A stretch of 64,000 nucleotides of DNA, taken from JAWXUU01 sp044426045. GTDB taxonomy: Bacteria > Bacillota > Clostridia > Christensenellales > CAMQZB01. Location: contig JAWXUX010000004.1 of NCBI GenBank assembly GCA_044426045.1, positions 115,767-179,766 on the forward strand, in the 5' to 3' direction. Made by a program: the position numbers and the translations under genes. Shown piece after piece: positions 17,771 through 26,200 of the stretch. Every line of letters starts with the position of its first letter. Positions within the stretch are counted from its first letter, which is position 1. The notes below the pieces were generated by a model. It saw only the letters and a list, made by a program, of their open reading frames with translations. It had not been told where the DNA came from and ran no database searches.

Positions 17771-18442
17771 ATGATTAATATATTGATAGTTGATGATAAC
17801 GAAAGCATCAGAAGCTTGCTTTCTCACAGACTTTCAAAAGAAGGATTTAATATCTATCAAGCAGGAGATGGCGAAGAGGCATATGATATTGTGTGCGAAA
17901 GAAATATCGACCTTATCATGCTTGATATCATGATGCCAAATATGAACGGGTTTGAGTTTTTGAAGCTCATTCGCGGTCAAGATTTTGAAATGCCAGTCTT
18001 CATGATAACAGCTGACGAAAATTTCGACAGAAAAATCGAAGGTTTCAAACTTGGCGTTGATGATTTCCTCGTGAAACCATTGAATATGGAAGAGGTCGCA
18101 CTTCGCGTGAATTCACTTTTGAGAAGAGCAAAAATCAACAAGAGCAGAATAATCACAATCGGCGGGGTAGAGCTCAACGAAGAAACGTTGCAAGTGACAG
18201 TTGAAGGGGAAGGTATCAACCTTGCAAAAAAGGAATTCCAACTAATATTCCTTTTGCTTTCATACCCAAACAAAATCTTCACACGTCAAAATCTTCTTGA
18301 AAGAATTTGGGAAGATTCTGACACAATCGACAGAACAGTCGATGTTCACATCAACAGACTAAGAGAAAAGCTCGAAACAGTGAAAGAATTCAAAATCTCA
18401 ACAGTTAAAGGTCTTGGATATAAAGCTGAAATCTTGAAATAG
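17771..18442 (+). CDS. OmpR/PhoB-family response regulator
   Basis: 223 residues. Receiver domain 1-115: acid pair DD near residues 8-9, phosphoacceptor in IDLIMLDIMMPNMNGFE (about D52), Thr/Ser switch FMITADE, Lys in DDFLVKPLN. C-terminal winged helix (about 130-222) ends with the recognition region DSDTIDRTVDVHINRLREKL...TVKGLGYKA. GGAGG precedes ATG 17771. It lies 42 bp after the efflux permease and 8 bp before its kinase gene, so it probably controls the preceding ABC module. Confidence 0.93.
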   Translation: MINILIVDDNESIRSLLSHRLSKEGFNIYQAGDGEEAYDIVCERNIDLIMLDIMMPNMNGFEFLKLIRGQDFEMPVFMITADENFDRKIEGFKLGVDDFLVKPLNMEEVALRVNSLLRRAKINKSRIITIGGVELNEETLQVTVEGEGINLAKKEFQLIFLLLSYPNKIFTRQNLLERIWEDSDTIDRTVDVHINRLREKLETVKEFKISTVKGLGYKAEILK

Positions 18443-18450
18443 AGGTAAAC

Positions 18451-19470
18451 ATGAAATCATTATACGGCAAAGTGGCATTGATATTTTTAATAACAGCCAT
18501 TTTTGCCACGTCTTTAATCCCGCCAATTTTCATAAGCACAGTGAGATATTCAATCGATGTCGAAACGCACCCGCTTGTTTTGGAACTTTTCAAACGTTTC
18601 TTGTGGGTGACGCCATGTCTTTATCTTGCAGTTCTGACTTTTGCACTTGGATATATCGTAATCCGTCCGATAACAACGCTTTCTAGCGCCGTGAAGGAGA
18701 TTGCCAAGGGAAATTATAACCAAGAAATTCAATCGGATAGAAACGACGAAATTGGCGAGCTGATTGAAAACTTCAACGCAATGGCAAAACAAATAAGGTC
18801 AACGCAAATTCTGAATCAAGATTTCGTAGGCTCAATTTCTCATGAATTCAAAACGCCAATAACAGCTATTCTCGGCTTTGCTGAAGAGCTGAAAGATGGC
18901 GATTTGCCAAGCGACAAGCGTGAAGAAGCACTTGATATCATCGTGAAAGAATCAAAACGTCTTTCGTCAATGAGCACAAATATCCTATTGCTTTCAAAAC
19001 TTGATGCCGAAAGCATAATCGACAAACGCGAAACATTCAGCCTTTCAGAACAAGTCAGGGAAAGCATACTTCTGCTTCAAAATCTGTGGGAAGATAAGGA
19101 TTTGGAGCTCAATTTGGAACTTGAAGAAACAATCATTTCGGGCAACGAAATGCTACTCAAGCAAGTTTGGATAAACCTTTTCACAAACGCGATAAAATTC
19201 TCGTCGCAAGGCGGAAAACTCGACGCTGAGATTGCAATAAAACATGATGGAATCTATATCTGCATCTCAAACTACGGCAAAGAAATCGCACAAAAAGACT
19301 TGCCCCACATCTTCGATATGTTCTATAAAGCGGATAAATCAAGAAACAGCGAGGGGAATGGACTTGGGCTCGCAATAGCCAAAAAAATCGTGCAAATCCA
19401 CAAAGGCACAATATCAGCCACATCAAACAACCAAAAAACATCATTCTGCGTAACTTTACCGCTGAATTAA
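18451..19470 (+). CDS. Membrane sensor histidine kinase
   Basis: 339 residues. Two membrane helices (about 7-29 and 50-72) with only about 20 residues outside, so the sensing part is intramembrane-like, as in BceS-type kinases that read transporter state. HAMP domain about 73-125; phosphoacceptor helix FVGSISHEFKTPITAILGF (His in SHEFKTP); ATPase N box NLFTNAIKFS, then DMFYKADKSRNSEGNGLGLAIAKKIV (F and G boxes). Cognate of the regulator 8 bp upstream. No transporter-independent sensory domain is present. Confidence 0.92.
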   Translation: MKSLYGKVALIFLITAIFATSLIPPIFISTVRYSIDVETHPLVLELFKRFLWVTPCLYLAVLTFALGYIVIRPITTLSSAVKEIAKGNYNQEIQSDRNDEIGELIENFNAMAKQIRSTQILNQDFVGSISHEFKTPITAILGFAEELKDGDLPSDKREEALDIIVKESKRLSSMSTNILLLSKLDAESIIDKRETFSLSEQVRESILLLQNLWEDKDLELNLELEETIISGNEMLLKQVWINLFTNAIKFSSQGGKLDAEIAIKHDGIYICISNYGKEIAQKDLPHIFDMFYKADKSRNSEGNGLGLAIAKKIVQIHKGTISATSNNQKTSFCVTLPLN

Positions 19471-19552
19471 GTAAATAACGCATCAGTATCCAACGCTTAG
19501 AAAAAAATAATAAATAATTTGCAAAAAGTTAACAAAAACACATGCTTTTTTG

Positions 19553-19581
19553 TTTACAAAATCATTTATTTATGATAATAT
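19553..19581 (+). promoter_or_regulatory. Promoter of tRNA-Ser
   Basis: TTTACA (19553-19558), 17-base spacer, TAATAT (19576-19581), 15 bases before the tRNA 5' end. Confidence 0.55.
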
Positions 19582-19596
19582 GAATAAGCGTTATTT

Positions 19597-19688
19597 GGAG
19601 AAATACCCAAGAGGCCGAAGGGGCTCCCCTGCTAAGGGAGTAGTACGGGATAACCGTAGCGAGGGTTCAAATCCCTCTTTCTCCGCCA
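19597..19688 (+). tRNA. tRNA-Ser (anticodon GCU), CCA encoded
   Basis: 92 bases with a long variable arm, as expected of serine tRNA. The acceptor stem GGAGAAA pairs with TTTCTCC (19678-19684); discriminator G and encoded CCA follow. The anticodon stem CTCCC/GGGAG encloses CTGCTAA, anticodon GCT at 19631-19633, reading AGC/AGU. The T loop GGTTCAAATCC is canonical. A terminator follows. Confidence 0.97.
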
Positions 19689-19695
19689 TATTGAA

Positions 19696-19739
19696 GCTCA
19701 AATTTGTCTTATCAAAAAAGCCAAATTTGAGCCTTTTTT
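19696..19739 (+). terminator. Terminator after tRNA-Ser
   Basis: 11-bp stem GCTCAAATTTG / CAAATTTGAGC, then CTTTTTT. The rest of the 19740-19950 gap is AT-rich with GCATGTTTTGT-type short repeats; I see no gene in it. Confidence 0.85.
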
Positions 19740-19950
19740 ATACCATTTTCAGTACTTTTAAGCACAAAACAAGCAATTTTCAGCATGTTTTGTACCTTTT
19801 TTTATACCCAAAATCCAAAAAGGGACTTATCGTATGAACAAACCCCCAAAAGACAAATGCTAATAGCAACTACTTTGTGTAATAGGGATTTGAATAAAAG
19901 TAAATAATTGTATAATTTAAAAAATACAGTACAGAATTTTCTGATAGTTC

Positions 19951-19979
19951 TTGTAAGAATATAATTATTGTGTTATAAT
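19951..19979 (+). promoter_or_regulatory. Promoter of the GIY-YIG gene
   Basis: TTGTAA (19951-19956), 17-base spacer, TGT-TATAAT extended -10 (19974-19979); predicted start about 19986, 24 bases before the ATG. Confidence 0.75.
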
Positions 19980-20009
19980 AATAAAAATGATTATAGGTGG
20001 TAGAAAAAA

Positions 20010-20687
20010 ATGGCTAGAGGCATAGTTTACATATTGACAAATCCATGTTTGGATGGGTGGGTAAAGATTGGAATGACAAGTAAGCGTGATGTTAATCAAC
20101 GTTTAAAAGATTTGAATTCACCAACCAATATACCTCTTTCTTTTCGTTGTTATGCGACCTATGAGGTAGATAATGCCGTTGCTGTTGAGCAAAGCATACA
20201 TAGGATTATTGATAAAATAGACGGTACTTTGCACGCGAGAGAACAACTTATTAATGGCAAGATTCGTGAGCGAGAATTTTTCAAGATTACACCAGATACA
20301 GCGTTTGGTGTTTTTAAAGAAATAGCAAAACTCAGAGGCGACGAAAACTGCTTGAATCTTTCTGCTCCAACTGAAGATGAAAGCATTGAAGAAGAAATAG
20401 CAGAATCAAAAACAAAAAAATCAAATAATTCATTTGCACTTTTGAAAATAACAGTGGGTGAATATGTATCATTTTTGACTGATGACAGCATAAAAGCGAA
20501 AGTTGTTAATGATAAAAACCAACTAGAATACAACGGTGAAGAATATTCCGTTTCGGCGCTTGCAACAAAATTGCTGCGAGAAACGCAAGGTTGGGGCAAC
20601 ACATCGACAGTAAATGGATTCAGATACTTCACAAAAGATGGAGTCACACTCAGTGATTTGCGAGATAAAATTGAGCAAGATGTGTAA
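20010..20687 (+). CDS. GIY-YIG (T5orf172-type) nuclease-domain protein
   Basis: 225 residues. The N-terminal domain (about 1-110) has the GIY-YIG core: IVYILTNP...WVKIGMTSKRDVNQRLKDLNSPTNIPLSFRCYATYEVDNAVAVEQSIHRI, with KIG and the conserved Arg and Glu. An acidic linker (EDESIEEEIAES) leads to a C-terminal domain (about 145-225: ...AKVVNDKNQLEYNGEEYSVSALATKLL...WGNTSTVNGFRYFTKDG) resembling the DUF4357 module often paired with such nucleases. Stand-alone, with its own promoter and terminator, in an accessory region; possible defence or mobile function, but this is not shown by the sequence. Confidence 0.8.
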   Translation: MARGIVYILTNPCLDGWVKIGMTSKRDVNQRLKDLNSPTNIPLSFRCYATYEVDNAVAVEQSIHRIIDKIDGTLHAREQLINGKIREREFFKITPDTAFGVFKEIAKLRGDENCLNLSAPTEDESIEEEIAESKTKKSNNSFALLKITVGEYVSFLTDDSIKAKVVNDKNQLEYNGEEYSVSALATKLLRETQGWGNTSTVNGFRYFTKDGVTLSDLRDKIEQDV

Positions 20688-20780
20688 TTTTAAACTTTGA
20701 ATGTGCATCTTTCCTGCAGTAAATATATTGCATGTGAAAAAGTTAATCTGCATTTTCAACAAAAGATTAAATAAAAATTT

Positions 20781-20817
20781 AAAGGCAGTATCGAAATTAA
20801 GATTCGATACTGCCTTT
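20781..20817. terminator. Shared terminator between convergent genes
   Basis: 15-bp perfect stem AAAGGCAGTATCGAA / TTCGATACTGCCTTT with a 7-base loop between the GIY-YIG gene and the XRE gene; the A and T runs make it bidirectional. Confidence 0.85.
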
Positions 20818-20825
20818 TTGTATTG

Positions 20826-21278
20826 TCAACATCTTCCAATAAGATAGTCGATTGTTATTTCAAGGTAGTTTGCAATTTGCGAGAGCCTTGAAAGTCTAGG
20901 CTCGCCACCGTGTTTCCAGTTGTGGAGGACACTGCGAGAAATTTGCAGGTCTTTCAACATTTTATATTCGCTCACGCCCTTTTCATTCAAATTGATTTTT
21001 AAAGATTCAGCAAAGTTGCAAGTCTCAAATTTCCACATTTCAGTATCTATGTCAATATTGCCAGCAAGAAACTCAACAGAGCAGCCAAAGTGATTTTTCA
21101 GCATAACCAACGTGGAAAGCTGAACATCAGGATTTTTGATGCACCATCCTGAAATCATTGCAGGGAACATACCAAGCTCTTTGCCAAGCGTTGTTGGCGT
21201 GAGTCCACGCTCTTCCATGATCTCTTTTAAACGTTCAGCAAAAGTAGTTTTATTGTTTTCGTATATAATATTTGTCAT
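20826..21278 (-). CDS. XRE-family regulator with two helix-turn-helix domains
   Basis: 150 residues. First HTH about residues 11-60 (FAERLKEIMEERGLTPTTLGKELGMFPAMISGWCIKNPDVQLSTLVMLKNHFGCSVEFLAG), second about 78-148 (FAESLKINLNEKGVSEYKMLKDLQISRSVLHNWKHGGEPRLSRLSQIANYLEITIDYLIG). Tandem HTHs let one chain bind both halves of a palindrome. GAGGTG precedes ATG 21278. Directly upstream is a 14-bp inverted repeat (21304-21341), the probable autoregulatory operator, which may also affect rightward transcription towards the recombinase. Confidence 0.85.
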   Translation of the reverse strand: MTNIIYENNKTTFAERLKEIMEERGLTPTTLGKELGMFPAMISGWCIKNPDVQLSTLVMLKNHFGCSVEFLAGNIDIDTEMWKFETCNFAESLKINLNEKGVSEYKMLKDLQISRSVLHNWKHGGEPRLSRLSQIANYLEITIDYLIGRC

Positions 21279-21303
21279 AATGCACCTCTATACACATTAT
21301 GTT

Positions 21304-21341
21304 CTATTTAGCTTCAATATATTTGACTTGAAGTTAAATAG
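21304..21341. promoter_or_regulatory. Inverted-repeat operator upstream of the XRE gene
   Basis: Arms CTATTTAGCTTCAA (21304-21317) and TTGAAGTTAAATAG (21328-21341), 13 of 14 positions complementary, separated by 10 bases, 26 bases before the XRE start. Suited to a tandem-HTH repressor. Confidence 0.65.
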
Positions 21342-21492
21342 AGTGTATTATATCTAGTATAAACTAACGGAGGAAATTGTGATGGATAAGAAAATAACAA
21401 TAAGATAAACCTTGAAATAAACGTATTGAAAATTAAATAAGCAGAAATTTTATGTGATTTAGGTTATACTATGGCAAAAAGGAGTATGACTA

Positions 21493-22353
21493 ATGAAAAA
21501 GAATAAGTATAACAATATGTTAGAAAAGTATTTGCAAAAATTGGCGTTGGAAGAGAAATCCCGAAACACAGTGGAAAAATATAATAGGGATATTCGCAAG
21601 TTTTTGGAGTTTATTGGGAGCGAGCGGATTTCAAAAGAATCCGTTGTGGAATATAAAAAATCAATCACGGTAAAGTATAAAGTTTCAAGCACCAATTCAA
21701 TGTTGGTTGCGGTGAACAATTTTTTGGAATTTTGTGGATTATCCCAAGCGAAAGTGAAGCTTTTGAGAGTTCAAAAGAAAATTTTCGCAAGCCCAGAAAA
21801 AGAGCTTTCGAAACAAGAATATGAGTGTCTTATCACTACAGCAGAGCAGAAATCAAACAAACAATTATCCCTAGTTCTGCAAGCAATCTGCAGTTGCGGG
21901 CTTCGTGTTTCCGAACTGCAATTTTTGACAATATCCGCCGTTCACGCTCGCAGAATGACGGTTACTTGCAAAAACAAAAAACGCACAGTTCTGCTTCCAA
22001 ATGAGCTGTGCAAAAAACTCATAATATATAGTAAAGACCAAAACATCCAAAACGGAGCAATCTTCAAAACAAAAAACGGCAACCCCCTCGACCGTTCAAA
22101 CATATGGAAAATGATGAAAAACCTTTGCAAAACCGCAAACGTCGCCAAAACCAAAGTCTTCCCCCACAACCTTCGCCACCTTTTCGCACGAACATATTAT
22201 AAACTAGAAAAAGACATCGCACGCCTAGCCGACATCCTCGGGCATTCAAACATAAACACAACCAGAATCTACACCATGGAAAGCGGAATCAAACACGCAC
22301 GGCAAATAAATAAACTAGACCTGCTACCAGCAGGCAAAAAAATAACCACATAA
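21493..22353 (+). CDS. Tyrosine recombinase, probable promoter invertase
   Basis: 286 residues, XerC/D-like. N-terminal core-binding domain about 5-90 (YLQKLALEEKSRNTVEKYNRDIRKFLEFIG); catalytic domain about 105-280 with the full set: Arg in CGLRVSELQFL, Lys in TCKNKKRT, HNLRHLFA (His, Arg), LGHSN (His) and the nucleophile Tyr in NTTRIYT. AAAAGGAG precedes the ATG. The last codons and stop lie inside the first of two copies of a recombination-like site (22345-22400), with an inverted copy at 22659. This makes it the likely enzyme of a DNA inversion switch rather than a phage integrase. Confidence 0.88.
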   Translation: MKKNKYNNMLEKYLQKLALEEKSRNTVEKYNRDIRKFLEFIGSERISKESVVEYKKSITVKYKVSSTNSMLVAVNNFLEFCGLSQAKVKLLRVQKKIFASPEKELSKQEYECLITTAEQKSNKQLSLVLQAICSCGLRVSELQFLTISAVHARRMTVTCKNKKRTVLLPNELCKKLIIYSKDQNIQNGAIFKTKNGNPLDRSNIWKMMKNLCKTANVAKTKVFPHNLRHLFARTYYKLEKDIARLADILGHSNINTTRIYTMESGIKHARQINKLDLLPAGKKITT

Positions 22354-22400
22354 CAAACATTATGTGGTAGCAAAATCACCACATAACAAACATTATGTGG
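22345..22400. repeat. Two direct copies of the recombination-site repeat
   Basis: Copy A (core 22346-22367) overlaps the recombinase stop codon; copy B (core 22379-22400) follows 33 bp later. Each has 8-9-bp inverted arms ACCACATAA / TTATGTGGT around the asymmetric 6-bp centre CAAACA, the geometry of XerCD/dif-type crossover sites. Copy B shares extra flanking bases (CACCACATAA, preceded by AAAA) with the inverted copy at 22659. Confidence 0.85.
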
Positions 22401-22463
22401 TAAACCTAGCAAGTATAATAAGAAATTACATAAAATTAAGCAATTTCAATCAATATTGATGTA

Positions 22464-22492
22464 ATTATAACACTACACAATGTGGAAATCAA
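22464..22492 (-). promoter_or_regulatory. Promoter inside the invertible segment (OFF orientation)
   Basis: On the minus strand: -35 TTGATT (22487-22492), exactly 17 bases, -10 TATAAT (22464-22469) preceded by TGT, i.e. an extended -10. It points left, towards the recombinase 3' end. Inversion between copy B and the copy at 22659 would turn it right, about 300 bp upstream of the surface-protein operon. Confidence 0.85.
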
Positions 22493-22550
22493 GTACTTTT
22501 TAAAAATAAATTACAAAATATATTACAGTCTAAATTTGTACATTGCATTA

Positions 22551-22584
22551 CTAAAAAGCCGATTTTAAATTTTTTCTTCGGCTT
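22551..22584 (-). terminator. Minus-strand terminator-like hairpin inside the invertible segment
   Basis: Stem AAGCCGA / TCGGCTT with TTTTT after it when read on the minus strand. It lies upstream of the invertible promoter, so after inversion it would insulate the promoter from recombinase read-through. Confidence 0.55.
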
Positions 22585-22658
22585 GATTATTCATGTATTT
22601 TTTTATAGGTATATTCCAAGTATTTATCCTGCAAATTTCAAATTGAGCATATTCCACA

Positions 22659-22680
22659 CCACATAATGTTTGTTATGTGG
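22659..22680. repeat. Inverted copy of the recombination-site repeat
   Basis: Exact reverse complement of the 22-base cores at 22346 and 22379, with centre TGTTTG. It lies 40 bp before the AP2-like gene. With copy B it bounds a segment of about 258 bp that carries one promoter and no gene. Confidence 0.9.
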
Positions 22681-22720
22681 TGCTTTTTGACATCGGATAT
22701 AAATCAAAAGGAGTGGAATT

Positions 22721-23215
22721 TTGCAGACACAAAAACAAATAAAAGAAGATTTAGTAGGCAGAAAATTCGGCAAACTCACAGTGATTTCCTTTGCTGGCTA
22801 CAAAGGCAAATACCCATATTGGCACTGCAAATGCGAATGCGGAACAGAAAAAGATATCTACGAACACAACCTAACGGCATGCTCGGTCACATCATGCGGA
22901 TGTGGCAGGGTGGAATGTGGCAAAAAATTTCAAAAACAAAACCTACATATGTTCCAAGGCATACAAATAGAGAAAGCCATGGCGAGATCAACCCCAAAAA
23001 ACAACACAACAGGATTTCGCGGAGTGTTTAAAGACAAACGCACAGGCAAATACCGCGCAAGAATCATAATGCAAGGCAACCGCACAGAGCTAGGCTATTT
23101 CGAGCATTTCGCAGATGCCGTCGAAGCGCGCTTGCAAGCGGAAGAAAAACTCAATCAAATAGTTGCTGAATATAAGCAAACACAAAACAGTCCACAAGTC
23201 AGTCAAATCGACTGA
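22721..23215 (+). CDS. AP2-domain-like DNA-binding protein with N-terminal zinc-ribbon-like region
   Basis: 164 residues, TTG start with AAAAGGAG 6 bases before. Residues 10-70 hold cysteines in pairs (CKCECG, TSCGCG), suggesting a zinc-bound fold; residues 97-145 (GFRGVFKDKRTGKYRARIIMQGNRTELGYFEHFADAVEARLQAEEKL) match the bacterial/phage AP2 domain pattern (G-RGV, Y-A-I, G-F, AA-A). Such proteins bind DNA in phages and homing elements. Here it lies between the invertible promoter and the surface-protein gene, 24 bp before the latter, so it would be phase-variable too and could regulate the operon. Its role is not established. Confidence 0.7.
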   Translation: MQTQKQIKEDLVGRKFGKLTVISFAGYKGKYPYWHCKCECGTEKDIYEHNLTACSVTSCGCGRVECGKKFQKQNLHMFQGIQIEKAMARSTPKNNTTGFRGVFKDKRTGKYRARIIMQGNRTELGYFEHFADAVEARLQAEEKLNQIVAEYKQTQNSPQVSQID

Positions 23216-23239
23216 TTGATATAGGAGGTATAAAAATTT

Positions 23240-26200
23240 ATGGAAAGACTAACAAAAACAAATAAGGTTATAAGCATAATCTTAGTGCTAGCACTTCTGC
23301 TAAGCCTGTTTTCTGGTGTGACAATTACCCCACAAACAGCCTTTGCGGAAGAAGCAACGGATGATTCTGGCACTGCAACAATAGACGACAGCAGTGATCC
23401 GACTGACACAACAGGAGATGACACAGTTGCAACAGTTGAACCTATCTATGTTTATTATAGCGATTCAGATGGCACAGACGCGCCAACAACAGCATTGGTC
23501 GGCTCAGGAACAGAAGATAGCCCATTTTTGATTTCTTCAGTTGAAGATTTGTATCTTATCAACTTGCTTGAAGAAGACAACACAGCTGGCAACGCATACT
23601 ATTTCAAACAAACAAAAAATATCGACATGTCAGATATCGCAAACTTGAGCGTGAATGCAATTTCATACCTCCACTATCAAGAAGCGTACTACTACATAGA
23701 CCAAACTTTCCACGGCGTGTATGATGGTGGAAACTACACAATCTCAAACATGACAAAACCGTTGTTCCAATATATCGAAGGTGAAAGCTTGATTGGTGAA
23801 AGCGATAATGCAGATCTAGATTTCTATAATTCAGCAACACAAGACGCGCTTGATATTGTGACAGCAGGTATTTTTAATTTAGTTATTGAAGATGCTACAA
23901 TACAAGATTTCCCATCTGAAGTGGGCAGTGAACATTTGAGTGCAATTGCTATCACTTCATACAACACAGCAATAGTTGGAGTAGATTTTATCGGTGGTGA
24001 AATAACTAGTACTGGCTATCACGTTTCAAGTTTTATTGGTTATGCATCGGGATATTTGTTGATTGAAGATTGCAACATGGAATCTACCACAGTCAGCACT
24101 GTTGGATTATCAGCTGGTGGACTAGTCAATGAATCTTATGGCCAAACATTCATTTATAATATTAATATTGATGATGATTGTGTTATAAGTTCGCCTGCCA
24201 CTACAGGTGGTTTAATAAGAATAGCAGGTTACTCAATTTTTTCAGAATGTGAGAACTATGCAACAATCGTAGGGCAAAATGTCGGGGGTCTAGTTGGATA
24301 CCTCAATGGTTTAGTGAATATTGACAATTGTACAGTTGCTGGCAGTTTATCATTTTCTGATAGTGCAAGCAATGGATACATAGGTGGTGCCATTTATCGA
24401 GCTGAAGGTACTGTTGCCACATTAGACTGTGATGTTGATGATGCAACTTTTCCAAGTGTAGATTATGAAAATTCACAATATGTGGCAACTGCAATTGGGT
24501 ACCTATACATGGCAGAGATATACAGTCTCGATTTTAATACAGAAAAAAATGAAATAACTTATTATGGCTTCCAATCAGCGACAAATACACTCGTTCTTTC
24601 AGGAAGCGAAATCGTGGCTTATGGTGAAACAATTTCTTTGGTTGAAGGATTTGAAATATCTATTTTAAAAAGTATGGTATTATACATTGAAGATGATATT
24701 CCAAGTGGACACATTTCAGTTGAATCTCAGGCAAGCGTGTATACCAGCAATAAAAACGGTGTAGATATCACAGCAGGTACAAACATTAAGATTTATGAAA
24801 ATACTGGTACGCTAGGTGATTTGAAAGCTAGCGAAATGATTGTGGTGGGTGTTAGTGACTCATTGGATGAAACGTCAGGAAACAGTGATATTGATGCAGT
24901 GATAGGTGATATCACAGCAGGTGGCAGTGTAAATATATATCGCAATTTGGGAACTATTGGCAAGGTGACTAGTGAATCAGCATATGTTTCTATTGGTCAA
25001 GATAGTGTTGATTATGCGGAGTATCAAATCAACAGCGGAACAATCGGCAGTATTGATGCAGGAACTTCTGTTCGAATTTATACAAGCGATGTAAATGGTG
25101 AAATTGCAACAGGCGATGGCGAATCAATTGTCTTCACAATATATATTGAGATAGGTTCTTCAAGTGTTTGGAATGGAAACACTATTGGAGATAGTTCATA
25201 TAAAGTGGCTTCAACGGGAACTAGCAGTATCTATAATGGTGAATATGGCGTGATTGGTGATATTATTAATAATTCGACATATGTTGTGAATGTGTATGTG
25301 AATGAGGGAACCATTGGTGATGTAAGTAATATTTTAACTACTGTAAAAATCCATTCAAATGATGGTACTATTGGCGATTTATATGCATTAACAACAGTTA
25401 TAGTTGGAAGTTCTGCATCAGAAGATGAAACTAGCGGTAATGGTGAAAATGGCAAAATCAACAGTATCACTGCAGGAACATCTACTACGATATATCGAAA
25501 TTTGGGAACTATTGGGGATGTGACTAGTGGAACATATATCAGAATTGGTCAAGATATAGATGATGATGTTATTTATGAATTGAATACAAACTCTGGAACA
25601 ATCGGCAGTCTTGATGCAGGAACTTTTGTTCAAATTTATACAAGCGATGTAAATGGTGAAATTGCAACAGGAGAGGACGAATCAATTGTCTTCACAACAT
25701 ATATCCAGATAGGATCGTCAAGTATTTTGAATGGAAACACTATTGGAGATAGTTCATCTGAAGTGGCTTCAACGGGAACTAGCAGTATCTGTAATGGTGA
25801 ATATGGTGATATTGGTGATATAACAGTCAATACAACAGACGGTATAACGGTGAAAAGCAATGCAGGAACAATTGGCAATATCACGAACAAAGGTTCAAAT
25901 GTGACCGTCGGTTCAAGTAATAACACTGATGAAGCTGTTGGTAATAGCAATGCAAACGCAAAAATAGGTGACATAACTTCAAAAACTCAAACGATAATCT
26001 ACAGGAATTTGGGAACTATTGACGATGTGAACGCAGATACATATATTCAAGTTGGTCAAAGCACTGCTACGAGTTATCCATTGAATAATAACTATGGAAC
26101 GATTGGCGATTTGACGTCTGTCACATATACATACATCTATACAAATGGAACTGGTTCAATCGGTGCAATTGATGCTGGCACTATAGTGACAGTGGGTAGT

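Noticed and set aside
19597..19688. tRNA-Ser as attachment site of a mobile island or of the prophage
   Set aside because: I saw no second copy of the tRNA 3' end (TTTCTCCGCCA) elsewhere in the window, so there is no support for an att duplication here.
21493..22353. Tyrosine recombinase as the integrase of the downstream prophage
   Set aside because: It is 11 kb from the lysogeny genes, separated by the surface-protein operon, and is embedded in its own inverted crossover sites; a role in local inversion explains it better.
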